A stretch of DNA of 64,000 nucleotides from an uncultured Desulfatiglans sp. Lineage in GTDB: Bacteria > Desulfobacterota > DSM-4660 > Desulfatiglandales > Desulfatiglandaceae. The notes beneath the pieces were generated by a model, which searched no databases, had not been told where the DNA came from, and saw only the letters and a list, made by a program, of their open reading frames with translations. The stretch covers positions 3,186,602 to 3,250,601 of the forward strand of contig LR026961.1 of NCBI GenBank assembly GCA_900498135.1, given 5' to 3'. Within the stretch, counting starts at the first letter, position 1; each line of letters begins with the position of its first letter. Positions 1 to 8,797 of the stretch are shown in pieces. The translations under genes and the position numbers were made by a program.

Positions 1-1
1 G

Positions 2-1201
2 ATGGCGCCGGGGGGCGTCGCCCTGTCGCTCGAGCGGTTCAACCGGATCCTGGATATCGATCGGGTCCGGCGGCGCGCCCTAGTCGAGCCGGGGGTGGTC
101 CTGGCCGAGTTGAAGGCGGCGGCCGCCGCGGACGGTCTTTTCTATCCACCGGACCCGACCAGCGCGGCCGAGTGCACCCTGGGCGGAAACGTGGCCACCA
201 ACGCATCGGGCTCCCGTTCCCTCAAATACGGGGCCACGATCGAATGGGTCAGGGCGCTGCAGGTGGTGGACGGATCGGGGCGTGTGATCACGGCGCGCAC
301 CGCCGAAGGCGGCAAGATCTGTGCCGGTTACGGCGCGTTTTACGATCCGGCGCGCCTCTTTGTCGGATCGGAGGGTACGCTCGGGGTCGTGACCCGGATC
401 GAGGTCGCCCTCACCGAACTGCCCGAGGCCTTCATGCTCGTACTGGTCTTTTTCCCCGACATGAGCAGCGCGCTCGATTTCGTCATCCGTGCACGGGAGG
501 ATCCGGCCTGCGATCCGCGGAGCCTTGAGTTTCTGGACGAAGGCTGCCTGGAGATCATCCGGGGCAGGGCCGAGGGCCTCGACATCCCGACATCCGCCCG
601 TGTAATCGTCTACTTCGAACAGGAATACGGGGCGGAGGATGGCTACGAGGCCCTGCTCGACGCCTGGTCCCGTCTGATCGAACAGCACACGCCGCTGGCC
701 GGTGACACCCGGATCGCCTTGACGGATCAGCAGAAGGACCACATCATGGCATTGCGGCATTTCGTGCCGGAGAGCATGAATGCGCTGAGCATCCAGGCGG
801 TCCGGACGGGCGGCTGCAAGATTTCGACGGATTGGGCCGTTCCGTATCGGCGTCTGCCGGAGCTGTTCGCTTTTTTCGAAGAGGTCCGTGCCCGCCTCGG
901 ATCGATGCCGGTGGTGCGCTTTGCACACATCGGCGAAGGGCATCCGCACTTCAATTTCATCGCCCGCGATCCGGAGGAGAAGCGAAGGGCCGAGGAGGTG
1001 GACCTGCTGATGGCGCGCAGGGCGGTCGCTTTGGGCGGGACCATCACCGGGGAGCATGGAGTCGGAAAAATGAAACGGGAACACCTCGCGCTCCAGTATC
1101 CTCCCGCCGTCATCACCGCCATGAAGGCGATCAAGCGCAGCTTCGACCCGAAGGGGATCCTCGCGCCGGGAAACATCTTCCCGGCCGATGAAGGGCCCTG
1201 A
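2..1201 (+). CDS. FAD-binding oxidase, GlcD/D-lactate dehydrogenase type (5' truncated)
   Basis: The fragment is the C-terminal part (399 residues) of a flavoprotein that oxidises 2-hydroxy acids such as glycolate or D-lactate. It contains the end of the FAD-binding PCMH domain, with GGNVATNASGSRSLKYG and GSEGTLGVVT, followed by the FAD-oxidase C-terminal domain ending in GTITGEHGVGKMKRE, the conserved C-terminal signature of the GlcD family. Full-length members are about 460-490 residues, so roughly 60-80 N-terminal residues lie before the window. The ATG at base 2 is an internal methionine inside the expected APGGV motif and not the real start. A hairpin with a T-run follows the stop. The exact substrate cannot be told from the sequence. 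Confidence 0.9.
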   Translation: MAPGGVALSLERFNRILDIDRVRRRALVEPGVVLAELKAAAAADGLFYPPDPTSAAECTLGGNVATNASGSRSLKYGATIEWVRALQVVDGSGRVITARTAEGGKICAGYGAFYDPARLFVGSEGTLGVVTRIEVALTELPEAFMLVLVFFPDMSSALDFVIRAREDPACDPRSLEFLDEGCLEIIRGRAEGLDIPTSARVIVYFEQEYGAEDGYEALLDAWSRLIEQHTPLAGDTRIALTDQQKDHIMALRHFVPESMNALSIQAVRTGGCKISTDWAVPYRRLPELFAFFEEVRARLGSMPVVRFAHIGEGHPHFNFIARDPEEKRRAEEVDLLMARRAVALGGTITGEHGVGKMKREHLALQYPPAVITAMKAIKRSFDPKGILAPGNIFPADEGP

Positions 1202-1218
1202 TGCCGGCGCCCTTTCAA

Positions 1219-1251
1219 AAGGCGGCCGCGGGCCTGGCCGGCTTCTTTTTT
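1219..1251 (+). terminator. Rho-independent terminator after the flavin oxidase
   Basis: The stem AAGGCGGCC / GGCCGGCTT (8 of 9 pairs, 8-nt loop) is followed by CTTTTTT, starting 18 nt past the stop codon. Confidence 0.65.
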
Positions 1252-1400
1252 CATCTGACAAAAGGCATTTGGATGTGATAATAGTTTTGGTATGTCTTGA
1301 GATCCGGCTTGTCGGCCCGTCGGGGCATTGGCCGGAACGGTGTCTGTTCGGAGACGGTCTACGCTCGATGTTCAGTTTACACTCCTGAACCCCGATGGTT

Positions 1401-1660
1401 TCAATCCGGAAATGATTTCCCGGGTACAACCGGGTTTCCAATCCGGAAAGAACGCGTTGAAAACGAAATAGTTCCCAGGCCGGAAATGAGGACTTTGCTT
1501 CACACCCTTCGGGTGCTCAGTCCCACCGCTTCGCGGCGGGTCCCGGTTCGGCCAGTACTAAGAAAATCAAGGGTTTGTGCGGAGGCGACCTGCAGGTCGC
1601 CTCACGGGCAGATGTGCAGATTGACGCGGAGATTGGCCAAAAAGACCATTTCCGGACGGA
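1401..1660 (+). repeat. Modular intergenic repeat, copy A (one hairpin module)
   Basis: This is the first of eight copies of a dispersed element. The head begins TCAATCCGGAAATG and the tail ends CCATTTCCGGACGGA. One 52-nt hairpin module lies at about 1498-1548, with CACCC-TTC-GGGTG and CCGC-TTC-GCGG stems. The core palindrome GGCGACCTGCAGGTCGCC and the inner arm ATTGGCCAAA are intact. It ends 22 bp before the cytidylate kinase-like gene, so it lies in that gene's leader or promoter region. Confidence 0.85.
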
Positions 1661-1682
1661 AACCCATGAGGAGGGAGAGGCT

Positions 1683-2303
1683 ATGGCGGTTGTGACGATT
1701 TCGCGGCAGTTCGGAGCAGGCGGAAGAACCCTGGCGGAGCGGGTGGCCAAGGAGTTGGGATATCGGTATGTTCACGAAGATATGATCAAGGAGATCGCGA
1801 TCAAGGCGCAGGTGTCGCACGACCAGATCAAGTCCTTCGAGAAGCGTGGCACAGACAAACTGATGAAGTTTTTGGACAAGATCGTTTCGACCAGCTATGT
1901 CGAAAGGCTCTGCGCCGACAACTACGGCTATGTCGACGAGAAGAGCTATGTCGACGCGGTCAAAGACACCATCCTCGGTTTTTATGAGAAGGGTGAGGTG
2001 GTGCTGGTCGGAAGAGGCGGCCAGTTCATCCTGGAGAAGCACGCAGGAGCGGTGCATATTCTCCTGGTCGGGGACGTGCCTTCACGCATCCACTTTCTGG
2101 TCACCCAGTATGGCCTCAAGCAGGAAGATGCCGAAAAGGCCATGCGCAGGGCTGACGACATCAGAAACCGCTTCCTCAATTTCTACGCGGAGCCGGAACG
2201 GCACAATGATCCGCTCTCGTATGACCTGACCATCAACACGGGCCGGGTGTCTATGGATGCAGCCGTGGATCTGATCGTCGGTCTGGCGCGAAAAAAGGTC
2301 TGA
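1683..2303 (+). CDS. Cytidylate kinase-like protein (PF13189 type)
   Basis: The 206-residue product is a P-loop kinase of the cytidylate-kinase-like family. It starts AVVTISRQFGAGGRTLAERVAK, where GAGG-RT is the nucleotide-binding loop typical of this family in place of a classical GKS/T. GRGGQFIL and a late RADDIRNRFL segment also fit. Most members are annotated as possible CMP or nucleoside kinases, and their physiological substrate is not established. I chose the ATG at 1683 because GAGGAGGGAGAGG lies just upstream and the family motif starts at residue 2. An in-frame upstream ATG at 1575 falls inside repeat copy A and would add repeat-encoded residues. Confidence 0.85.
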   Translation: MAVVTISRQFGAGGRTLAERVAKELGYRYVHEDMIKEIAIKAQVSHDQIKSFEKRGTDKLMKFLDKIVSTSYVERLCADNYGYVDEKSYVDAVKDTILGFYEKGEVVLVGRGGQFILEKHAGAVHILLVGDVPSRIHFLVTQYGLKQEDAEKAMRRADDIRNRFLNFYAEPERHNDPLSYDLTINTGRVSMDAAVDLIVGLARKKV

Positions 2304-2332
2304 TGAACCTATATCGGTCTTGAACATGGCTT

Positions 2333-2370
2333 GCCCGGGGGAATGATTCCCTGCCGCAAGAACCCCGGGC
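2333..2370 (+). other. Long-loop hairpin between the kinase-like gene and the fabF-like gene
   Basis: A perfect 8-bp stem, GCCCGGGG / CCCCGGGC, encloses a 22-nt loop. No T-run follows, so it is not a typical intrinsic terminator; it may attenuate or protect the transcript. Confidence 0.4.
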
Positions 2371-2448
2371 GGCCCCTCCTTGTCACCGGGTGAGCCAGGC
2401 CGACGGGGCGTGGTGCCGGATTGTCTTCCTTCTTTCCGAGGAAAACAC

Positions 2449-3747
2449 ATGGGTTTCAAGAGAGTCGTCATCACCGGGCTTGGGCCTATCACGCCGGTCG
2501 GCATCGGCAAGGAGGCCTTCTGGAAGGCGTTGGTCTCCGGAAAGTCGGGGGCCCGCCGGATCGTCTTCGAAGACTGTGAGATGGACCAGTACAACTCACA
2601 GATCGCCTGCCCTGTCCCGTCCTTCGATCTGGGGGATTTCATTCCACGCACCAAGAGCTTCCGCTATCTGGGGCGCACCTCCGAATTCGCCTTGGCCGGG
2701 GCGCGGCTGGCGCTCGAGGACGCGGGTTTCACCCTCCTGCCCCGGGAGGGAGAGAAGGGCGAGTTCGATTTTACGCTGAAAGGCGTCGAAGCGCATCGGA
2801 TCGGCGCCATCCTCGGGGTCGGGGCGCAGAATATGGACCTGTGCGAGCGGTGGCACAAGAGCTTTCTGAAATACCATGGCCCCAAAAGAATTTCTCCTTT
2901 CGGCCTTCCCCATGTGCAGATCTGCTCCGTGCCGGTGACGGTTACGATGAAATACGGGATCCACGGCATCGCTTCGACGGTCTCGACGGCCTGCGCCTCT
3001 TCGAACCACGCCATGATCGCCTCCTACAAGCAGATCCTGCTTGGGGAGGAGACCGTGATGGTGACGGGAGGGGTGGATGCCTGCATCACGCCCTTCGTTT
3101 TCGGAGGATTTGCAGCCATGAACGCCATGAGCCGCCGGAACGACGAGCCTGAGAAGGCCTCCAGACCTTTTGACAAAGATCGCGACGGGTTTGTCATGGG
3201 AGAGGGGGCCGGGATCGTCATCCTGGAGGAGCGAAGCCATGCGCTCGAGCGCGGTGCCCGCATCTACTGCGAGATGTCGGGATACGGGGCGACCTCGGAT
3301 GCCTATCACATCGCGGCGCCGGAACCGACCGCCCGCATGCAGGCCAAAGCGATGGAAGATGCATTGAAAAGGGCTGGACGCAGGCCGGAGGAGATCGATT
3401 ACATCAACGCCCACGGGACGTCCACTCTCCTGAACGATCCCGCGGAGACCCGTGCGATCAAAGAGGCCCTCGGAAAACATGCCTACCGAATCCCCATCAA
3501 TTCCACCAAGTCGATCACGGGCCACATGATCGGCGCCGCCGGGGGGGTTGAAGCCATCGCGACTGCGCTGACGATCGAGCGGGGGTGGATCCATCCCACC
3601 ATCAACCTGGAACATCCGGATCCGGAGTGCGATCTAAACTACACGCCGCTGGTGGCGGTCCAAGGCACCGTCACCCGATCCCTCAACAACAGCTTCGGTT
3701 TCGGCGGGCAGAACGCGTCGATCGTCCTGGAGCGTTTCGAACCCTGA
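2449..3747 (+). CDS. fabF: Beta-ketoacyl-ACP synthase II (FabF type)
   Basis: This 432-residue thiolase-fold condensing enzyme extends acyl chains on ACP using malonyl-ACP. The catalytic triad is visible: Cys182 in STACASSNH, His322 in NAHGTST, and His359 with Lys354 in STKSITGHMIGAAGG. The glycine-rich GFGGQNAS motif is near the end. It is slightly longer than housekeeping FabF (about 412), with extra residues around 95-115 before the active-site Cys. No acpP, fabG or fabD neighbour is present, so it may be a specialised synthase and not the primary FabF. The ATG at 2449 follows CCGAGGAAAACAC and starts at the family's usual N-terminus. It converges on the CoA ligase gene with a 14-bp gap. 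Confidence 0.85.
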   Translation: MGFKRVVITGLGPITPVGIGKEAFWKALVSGKSGARRIVFEDCEMDQYNSQIACPVPSFDLGDFIPRTKSFRYLGRTSEFALAGARLALEDAGFTLLPREGEKGEFDFTLKGVEAHRIGAILGVGAQNMDLCERWHKSFLKYHGPKRISPFGLPHVQICSVPVTVTMKYGIHGIASTVSTACASSNHAMIASYKQILLGEETVMVTGGVDACITPFVFGGFAAMNAMSRRNDEPEKASRPFDKDRDGFVMGEGAGIVILEERSHALERGARIYCEMSGYGATSDAYHIAAPEPTARMQAKAMEDALKRAGRRPEEIDYINAHGTSTLLNDPAETRAIKEALGKHAYRIPINSTKSITGHMIGAAGGVEAIATALTIERGWIHPTINLEHPDPECDLNYTPLVAVQGTVTRSLNNSFGFGGQNASIVLERFEP

Positions 3748-3761
3748 GACGCAGGTCCGGT

Positions 3762-5876
3762 TCAGGCTGCCCGGGTGTCTCCATTGGATCGAAGCAGGAT
3801 CCGCGCATCGAGCGCCGCCGCCCCGCGCCCCTGTCGTCCCACCCGCACGGGGTTGATGTCGATTTCGAAGATGCCGGGATGGTCCACGAGCATCCGCGAG
3901 AGTTGGACGAGCAGGTCTTCCAGCGCCTCGAAATCGCACGGCTCCTCCCCGCGGATGCCCTCGAGGATCCTCCGGCCGCGGATCTGCTGCATCATGGCCC
4001 GGGCATCGGATCGCTCGAGCGGTGCGGCCCGCCAGGCCACGTCCTCGAGCGCCTCGACGAAGATGCCTCCCAGCCCGAAGAGGACCACAGGCCCGAACAC
4101 CTCGTCCTGTTTGCCTCCGAGGATCACCTCGCGGCCGCCCGGCGCCATGGCCTGGATCAGGGCCTCCAGCGGCTCCGGGGCCAGCCTCCGGGCCAGGTCA
4201 TCGAAGGCCTCAGCCGCGGCATCGCTCGAATCGATGCCCAGGATCACCGCGCCCGCATCGGTCTTGTGCGAGATGTGCGGACGGTTGACCTTCAGGGCGA
4301 CCGGGCCGCCGATGGTCCGCCAGGCCGCTGCGGCCTCGCCGGCGGACCGTGCCAGCTTGTATTCCGGTACCGGAAAACCGTAGGCCTTGACAAAGTCTGT
4401 GGCTTCGCTCAGGAGCAGGTGTGTGCGCCCTGAGGTCGGGGGGAGGATGGCAGGCGGCGTCTTGGAGCGGATTTCCGCTAGGGGGCTGATCGCCTTCGCG
4501 GCTTTCTTGCGGACGCCCCACTGATGGGAAAGGTAAAAGGCGCGCATGGCGTTTTCGGGGGCGGTGAAGATGGGAACGCCGGTGTGCCGCCGCAGGAAAT
4601 CGACCTCCACCGCCTCGGTGAAGATGGCGACCGCGACGGGTTTGCGGTAGGCATCGATCAGTTCCTCCACCCGGCAGACCAGCTTCCGGCTGTCCTCGTG
4701 GTCCAGCCCGCGCCGGTAGCCGTGCACGAGAAGGACGCCGTCCACGTCGCCCCGTTTGAGCATCTCCTCGACAATGTTTTCATAGACGGCCAGATCGAAC
4801 AGGTCCCCCAGATCGAGCGGGTTCTGGAGACGGATGACCTTGGCGCGGAAGCTGGTTTCGATCCGGGCGAGGAAGTCGCGTGGAAAAGGCGGCAGGTCGA
4901 AGCCGTAGTGGGCGCAGGCATCGGCGGCGATGACGGCGTGCCCGCCGGAGCGGGAAACGACCGCCAGCCGGTTTCCCTTGAGGGGCGGAAGGGTGAGGCT
5001 CTTGACGTAATCGACGGCGTCCACCATGGTGTTTACCCGGACACAGCCGACCTGTTCCAGGGCCTGATCCACCAGGCGGTCGTCCGCGAAGAGGGCGGCG
5101 GTGTGGGAGTGGGCGATGCGGGCACTTTCCTGGAAGCGGTTGGATTTGTGGACGAGGATGGGCTTCGGGGAGCGCGCAGCGATCTCCAGGAAGCGTCGCC
5201 CGTCTTTGAACCCCTCCAGGTAGAGCAGGATGATCTCGGTCCCTTCGTCCTCGATCAGGACCTCGAGCAGGTCGTTCTCGTCGACGTTCAGCTTGTTTCC
5301 CATGGAGACGAATTTGTTCAGCCCGATGTTTTCCTCCGCCAGGAAGCCGAGGTAGCTCAATCCGACGCCGCCGCTCTGAGCCAGGATGGAGACCTTGCCG
5401 AGCTTCAGGTCCTCGCGCATCGGCCAGAAGGGGAGCACCAGCCCGTTCTGGAGATTGGTGACGCCGATCCCGTTCGGGCCGAGGAAACGGATGCCGTAGC
5501 GCCGGGCGACGGAGAGGCATGCCTCTTCCAGGGGCAGTCCTTCCTCCCCCATCTCGGAGAATCCCCCCGATTCGATGACGAGCCGGCGGATACCCTTGCG
5601 CCCGCAGGCCTCCATGATGCCCGGGATGGTCTTTGCCGGGGTGAGGATCACCGCCAGGTCGATCGGGTGGTCCACCTCCTCGACCGAGCCGTAGATGCGC
5701 TGGCCGAAAAGGACCCCTTTCTGGATGTTGACAGGAAGGATCTCGCCCTGGTACCCGAAGTTGAGCAGGTTCTTGATGATGTTCCGCCCGAGATTGGCCG
5801 TGTCGGCCGACGCGCCGATGACGGCGACGTTGCGGGGGTGGAAAAAGGATGCGAGGTGGGTTGTGTCAGCTGCCAT
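3762..5876 (-). CDS. ADP-forming acetate/acyl-CoA ligase (fused alpha-beta)
   Basis: The 704-residue protein interconverts acyl-CoA, ADP and phosphate with the free acid, CoA and ATP. An N-terminal CoA-binding Rossmann domain (about 1-135, VAVIGASAD) is followed by two flavodoxin-like succinyl-CoA-ligase domains holding the phosphorylatable histidine (His258 in AHSHTAAL). A C-terminal ATP-grasp domain starts near 480 with the conserved HKTDAGAV. This is the fused-subunit form common in anaerobes that conserve energy at the acyl-CoA step. The ATG at 5876 has a GGGAG site at good spacing, whereas the longer frame start at 5909 has none. A second, acetyltransferase-fused paralogue lies at 28369-31047. 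Confidence 0.88.
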   Translation of the reverse strand: MAADTTHLASFFHPRNVAVIGASADTANLGRNIIKNLLNFGYQGEILPVNIQKGVLFGQRIYGSVEEVDHPIDLAVILTPAKTIPGIMEACGRKGIRRLVIESGGFSEMGEEGLPLEEACLSVARRYGIRFLGPNGIGVTNLQNGLVLPFWPMREDLKLGKVSILAQSGGVGLSYLGFLAEENIGLNKFVSMGNKLNVDENDLLEVLIEDEGTEIILLYLEGFKDGRRFLEIAARSPKPILVHKSNRFQESARIAHSHTAALFADDRLVDQALEQVGCVRVNTMVDAVDYVKSLTLPPLKGNRLAVVSRSGGHAVIAADACAHYGFDLPPFPRDFLARIETSFRAKVIRLQNPLDLGDLFDLAVYENIVEEMLKRGDVDGVLLVHGYRRGLDHEDSRKLVCRVEELIDAYRKPVAVAIFTEAVEVDFLRRHTGVPIFTAPENAMRAFYLSHQWGVRKKAAKAISPLAEIRSKTPPAILPPTSGRTHLLLSEATDFVKAYGFPVPEYKLARSAGEAAAAWRTIGGPVALKVNRPHISHKTDAGAVILGIDSSDAAAEAFDDLARRLAPEPLEALIQAMAPGGREVILGGKQDEVFGPVVLFGLGGIFVEALEDVAWRAAPLERSDARAMMQQIRGRRILEGIRGEEPCDFEALEDLLVQLSRMLVDHPGIFEIDINPVRVGRQGRGAAALDARILLRSNGDTRAA

Positions 5877-5947
5877 TGTTTTTTCTCCCGAGCTCTGTCC
5901 CTGCGTCAAATGTGGTTTGGAGCGCCCATACGCCCAGCTGGAGAAGG

Positions 5948-6117
5948 GGATTGTTCTTTACACGCTTCGCGTGCCCAGTCCCGCCCCTTCTGGGCGGATC
6001 CCGGTCTTCGCCCCATCGAGGAAACCGGGCGTTTGCGCGGAGATGCCGCCCAGGTGCCGCACAAGGGGACGGGAAGATCGAGGCCGGGATCGGCCGGAAA
6101 GTCCATTCGCGGACGGA
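5948..6117 (+). repeat. Modular intergenic repeat, copy B (degenerate, 5' truncated)
   Basis: The copy lacks a recognisable head. It keeps one hairpin module whose stems are CACGC-TTC-GCGTG and CCGCCC-CTTCT-GGGCGG, different in sequence from other copies but still paired. The tail is eroded and ends CCATTCGCGGACGGA. It lies between two divergent genes. Confidence 0.65.
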
Positions 6118-6152
6118 AATTACCTTGTGTCTAGCATAAAAGGATGCCGTTT

Positions 6153-6242
6153 GGTAAACCATTTTAGATCGGGGAGTGTTCTTTTCCGTATGCTTTTTCG
6201 ATAGGCGAGGGCGCTCCCGGGTGAACCATCTTCGATCGGCAA
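6153..6242 (+). repeat. Imperfect 23-bp direct repeat upstream of cbiR-like gene
   Basis: GGTAAACCATTTTAGATCGG at 6153 and GGTGAACCATCTTCGATCGG at 6220 match at 18 of 23 positions over the full units, with a 67-bp period. They sit 48-137 bp before the cbiR-like start. They could be regulator sites or debris of the neighbouring repeat. I see no cobalamin riboswitch here. Confidence 0.4.
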
Positions 6243-6289
6243 GCGGCCTTTTCGGCCGGGCCCGGGTTGCAGGGGGGAAAGGCGACGCT

Positions 6290-7162
6290 ATGAGGACAGG
6301 GACCACGTCCTGGATCGACCCGTCCAGAGATCTCGAAGGCAATGTCGCGCAGTTGGCCGGTTCGGTGGAGGACATCGAACTGGTCCTTTTCGACGTCAAA
6401 GGATATGGGAACAATCTCCCCGACCGCGCAGCCATCCGGCGCCTGGCGGCGCTGGCGGAGGAGTGGGGCCACACGTACACCGTGCATCTGCCGCAGGATC
6501 TTTGCGTGGATGAAGACGGAACGTGCCCGGACGGCTCGATCGAAAAGGCCCGGCAGGTCATCGAATTGACGCGGGATCTGCATCCATGGGCCTACGTCGC
6601 CCATCTGAACGGCGACGCCCTCCTGGACCACCCGTCCCCCTCGCAGTGCGGACGATGGATGCGAAGGGCGGAACGTGCGGCCCGGATCGTCGCGGGCTGG
6701 CTCGAGGATCCGGCGCGCCTGGCGGTCGAGAACATCGAGCGGTGGGATGCGGCGAATCTTGCCCCGGTGCTCGACGCCCTGCCGGTCAGCCGTTGTGTGG
6801 ATATCGGACACCTGTGGCTTCAGCGGGTCGATCCGCTGGAGCACCTGAACGCCTGGCTCGACCGGACACGGGTGGTCCATCTCCATGGGCTCCGCGATTT
6901 TCCGCCGCCGGCGGCCCAGGTTTTTCAACCCGGCCTGGACCACACGAGCCTCGCGCGAATCCCGCCCGCCGCCCTCGACCCCGTTGCCGCCTGCCTCACG
7001 GACCGATTCGAAGGGGTGCTCACCCTCGAGGTTTTTTCGATCGAAGACCTCGATGCCTCTCGCGCCGCATGGGACCGGGCCTGCCGGCGCGTCGCGGGCG
7101 GCCCTCCTTTCAGACCTGCTGGATCCGGACCATTTCGAAGAAAAGGTCCTGCTCCCGGATGA
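6290..7162 (+). CDS. cbiR: Cobamide remodelling phosphodiesterase, CbiR-like
   Basis: The 290-residue product belongs to the AP-endonuclease-2/xylose-isomerase TIM-barrel superfamily. The order GTTSWIDP, VEDIELVLFD, NNLPD, YTVHLPQDL, VENIERWD, SRCVDIGHLWLQ, VVHLHG and GVLTLEVFS matches CbiR. That enzyme hydrolyses the phosphoester of cobamides so the nucleotide loop can be rebuilt with another lower ligand. The conserved Glu, His and Asp residues in these strands would bind the catalytic metal. Corrinoid remodelling suits an anaerobe dependent on B12 enzymes, but no other cobamide gene is nearby. The ATG at 6290 follows AGGGGGGAAAGG. The last 53 bp overlap the convergent receiver-CBS gene. 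Confidence 0.78.
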   Translation: MRTGTTSWIDPSRDLEGNVAQLAGSVEDIELVLFDVKGYGNNLPDRAAIRRLAALAEEWGHTYTVHLPQDLCVDEDGTCPDGSIEKARQVIELTRDLHPWAYVAHLNGDALLDHPSPSQCGRWMRRAERAARIVAGWLEDPARLAVENIERWDAANLAPVLDALPVSRCVDIGHLWLQRVDPLEHLNAWLDRTRVVHLHGLRDFPPPAAQVFQPGLDHTSLARIPPAALDPVAACLTDRFEGVLTLEVFSIEDLDASRAAWDRACRRVAGGPPFRPAGSGPFRRKGPAPG

Positions 7163-8012
7163 CGCCGACGGGCTGTGCGCCCTGCATGACCAGGAGGCGC
7201 CGTTCGTTCTGGGTGACCATCAGGAAGGCGGCCTCCATGAGGTTGGAATCCACGTCGATCGTGGAGGGCCTTGGAGACATCACCTCACCGACCTTTTTCG
7301 CGGCCAGCTTCCGCACCTCGAGGGTGAACATGCCGGACCAGAACATGGGCGAGTACTGGATGCTGTCCGCCGTGGAGGGTTTGGGGGCGCTCAGATACGC
7401 GGGCATGATGGCCTCGAGGAGGTCCTTGATGGTCATCACCCCCTGGACCTCGCCGTTGGCGCCGAGGACCAGGAGCGAACGGTGACCCGTCTCCATGATG
7501 CGGCTCGTGGTCATCCGCGAGCTGAAGGTCTCCTTCAGCTCCAGAATCGCCTCCAGGACGGATTGGCCGGCGGAGATGGACGTGTATTCCTCGAACGGAA
7601 TCATGACCTCCCGGACCTTCCGCTCGGCCGGACGCGTCCCTTTCCTCCGGGATGTGAAGGCGTCGGAGATCTTGGCGGCCAGGAGATCGATGTCGCAGGG
7701 TTTCGAGAGGTAATCGAATGCGCCGGATTCCCGGGCCTCCTTGGCGGAGGGGAGGTCCCCATGCCCCGTCAGCATGATGACCGGCATGTCGGGGGCCTGC
7801 CTGCGGATCTCCTTGAGCGTTTCATGCCCGTCCATACCGGGCATCTTGATGTCCAGGATGACGACGTCGGGCTGGTTCTCGAGCTGCTGGAGGGCCTCCT
7901 CGCCCGAGCCGGCCAGGAGGGTGTCGAATCCTTTCCGGGTCAGCAATTTCCGGGTCGTGGCCCTGAATTGCTCCTCGTCGTCCACCATGAGAACCTTGAT
8001 CGAATCGTTCAT
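7110..8012 (-). CDS. Receiver domain fused to a CBS-domain module
   Basis: This 300-residue cytoplasmic signalling protein has an N-terminal response-regulator receiver (about 5-120) with acid pocket DDE, phosphoacceptor Asp54 in VILDIKMPG, and Thr/Lys in MLTGHGD and LSKPCD. A C-terminal CBS-type repeat region follows (about 135-298), with VREVMIPFEEYTSI, VGEVMSPRPSTIDV and GVIREQDLFF. CBS pairs bind adenine nucleotides, so phosphorylation and nucleotide state may be read together. There is no DNA-binding or enzymatic output. The start at 8012 has AAGGAGGCAG upstream. It lies downstream of the Yip1 and SLC13 genes and overlaps the 3' end of the cbiR-like gene. Confidence 0.85.
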   Translation of the reverse strand: MNDSIKVLMVDDEEQFRATTRKLLTRKGFDTLLAGSGEEALQQLENQPDVVILDIKMPGMDGHETLKEIRRQAPDMPVIMLTGHGDLPSAKEARESGAFDYLSKPCDIDLLAAKISDAFTSRRKGTRPAERKVREVMIPFEEYTSISAGQSVLEAILELKETFSSRMTTSRIMETGHRSLLVLGANGEVQGVMTIKDLLEAIMPAYLSAPKPSTADSIQYSPMFWSGMFTLEVRKLAAKKVGEVMSPRPSTIDVDSNLMEAAFLMVTQNERRLLVMQGAQPVGVIREQDLFFEMVRIQQV

Positions 8013-8170
8013 ATATTCTGCCTCCTTTTTTGAGCATCGGATCCTCATCGAAGATGCGGTGCGCTTTCCTTCGCCCCGCTCATCGGGGGCCTTGACGATG
8101 TCCGGGTCCCTGTTTACAGGGCGGTTTGGGCGGTGTGCGCCGGCCTCCGCTTCAGTTCGGGTCAGACCGC

Positions 8171-8722
8171 TCAGGCCGAGATGAGCGGCTTCAACAGGTG
8201 AATCAGCAAGAGGAGCAGAACCGCAGCCGCCGCCAGGCAGGCCAGGACCACCCGTGTTTTGATGCCGCCGGTTCGGGTCATGCCGACGCCGATCAGGTAG
8301 AACTTCCAGATCCCGCCGACCCAGGCCATGCCCGGAAGCCAGGAGATCAGAAGACTCACGTTGGCGTAGGCGACGATCCGAAAGAGGGCCTCGAACGTGA
8401 AGGTCCGCCGGCAGAAAAGGCGCGCCACCGGGTAAAGGATCCCGGCCGTCAGGAAAGGCATCGAAAAGGCATTCAGGAAAAAGACCACTGCAAAGAAGGC
8501 CTTCTCCTGCGGCATGACCAGCGCGCCTGCCAGTGTGAAGAGGATTGACACCGTCAACAGAAAAGAGATTGCAGTGCGGTACCCCTTTTCGTCCTTGCGT
8601 GCCTCGTAGAATCTGCCCGGGTTGATCAGAAGCCCGATGGCCTTTTCCAGAAACCGTCTCACTGCATCAAAGCCCGGGCGGTTGCGTGCCGCATCGTCTG
8701 GGAGAGTCTGTGTCATGCTCAT
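8171..8722 (-). CDS. Yip1-domain integral membrane protein
   Basis: The 183-residue inner-membrane protein has a short cytoplasmic N-terminus (GLLINPGRFYEARKDEKGY) and about five hydrophobic segments, ending with a leucine-rich one. The NP-x-x-FY motif before the first segment and the overall length fit the bacterial Yip1 family (PF04893), whose function in bacteria is unknown. The ATG at 8722 follows GAGGCAGGCA. It sits 169 bp after the SLC13 gene and 158 bp before the receiver-CBS gene on the same strand, so all three may be cotranscribed. Confidence 0.7.
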   Translation of the reverse strand: MSMTQTLPDDAARNRPGFDAVRRFLEKAIGLLINPGRFYEARKDEKGYRTAISFLLTVSILFTLAGALVMPQEKAFFAVVFFLNAFSMPFLTAGILYPVARLFCRRTFTFEALFRIVAYANVSLLISWLPGMAWVGGIWKFYLIGVGMTRTGGIKTRVVLACLAAAAVLLLLLIHLLKPLISA

Positions 8723-8797
8723 TGCCTGCCTCGTATCGTTGTTTTTCCCGGATCCTGTCCGGATGCCGGCGGCTGGGTGGCCGCCGGGCCCGTCTTC

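Noticed and set aside
80-1441. Long open frames opposite real genes (for example 80-1441, 4524-6134, 8719-10695, 11830-13485, 41084-42832)
   Set aside because: They are shadows produced by GC-rich codon bias. They lack ribosome-binding sites and domain motifs, and the opposite strand carries clear family signatures.
1575-1682. Upstream start for the cytidylate kinase-like gene
   Set aside because: It would translate the repeat element, and the ATG at 1683 has a strong ribosome-binding site and matches the family N-terminus.
6118-6289. Cobalamin riboswitch upstream of the cbiR-like gene
   Set aside because: No B12-box-like sequence or matching arrangement is present; only an imperfect direct repeat is seen.
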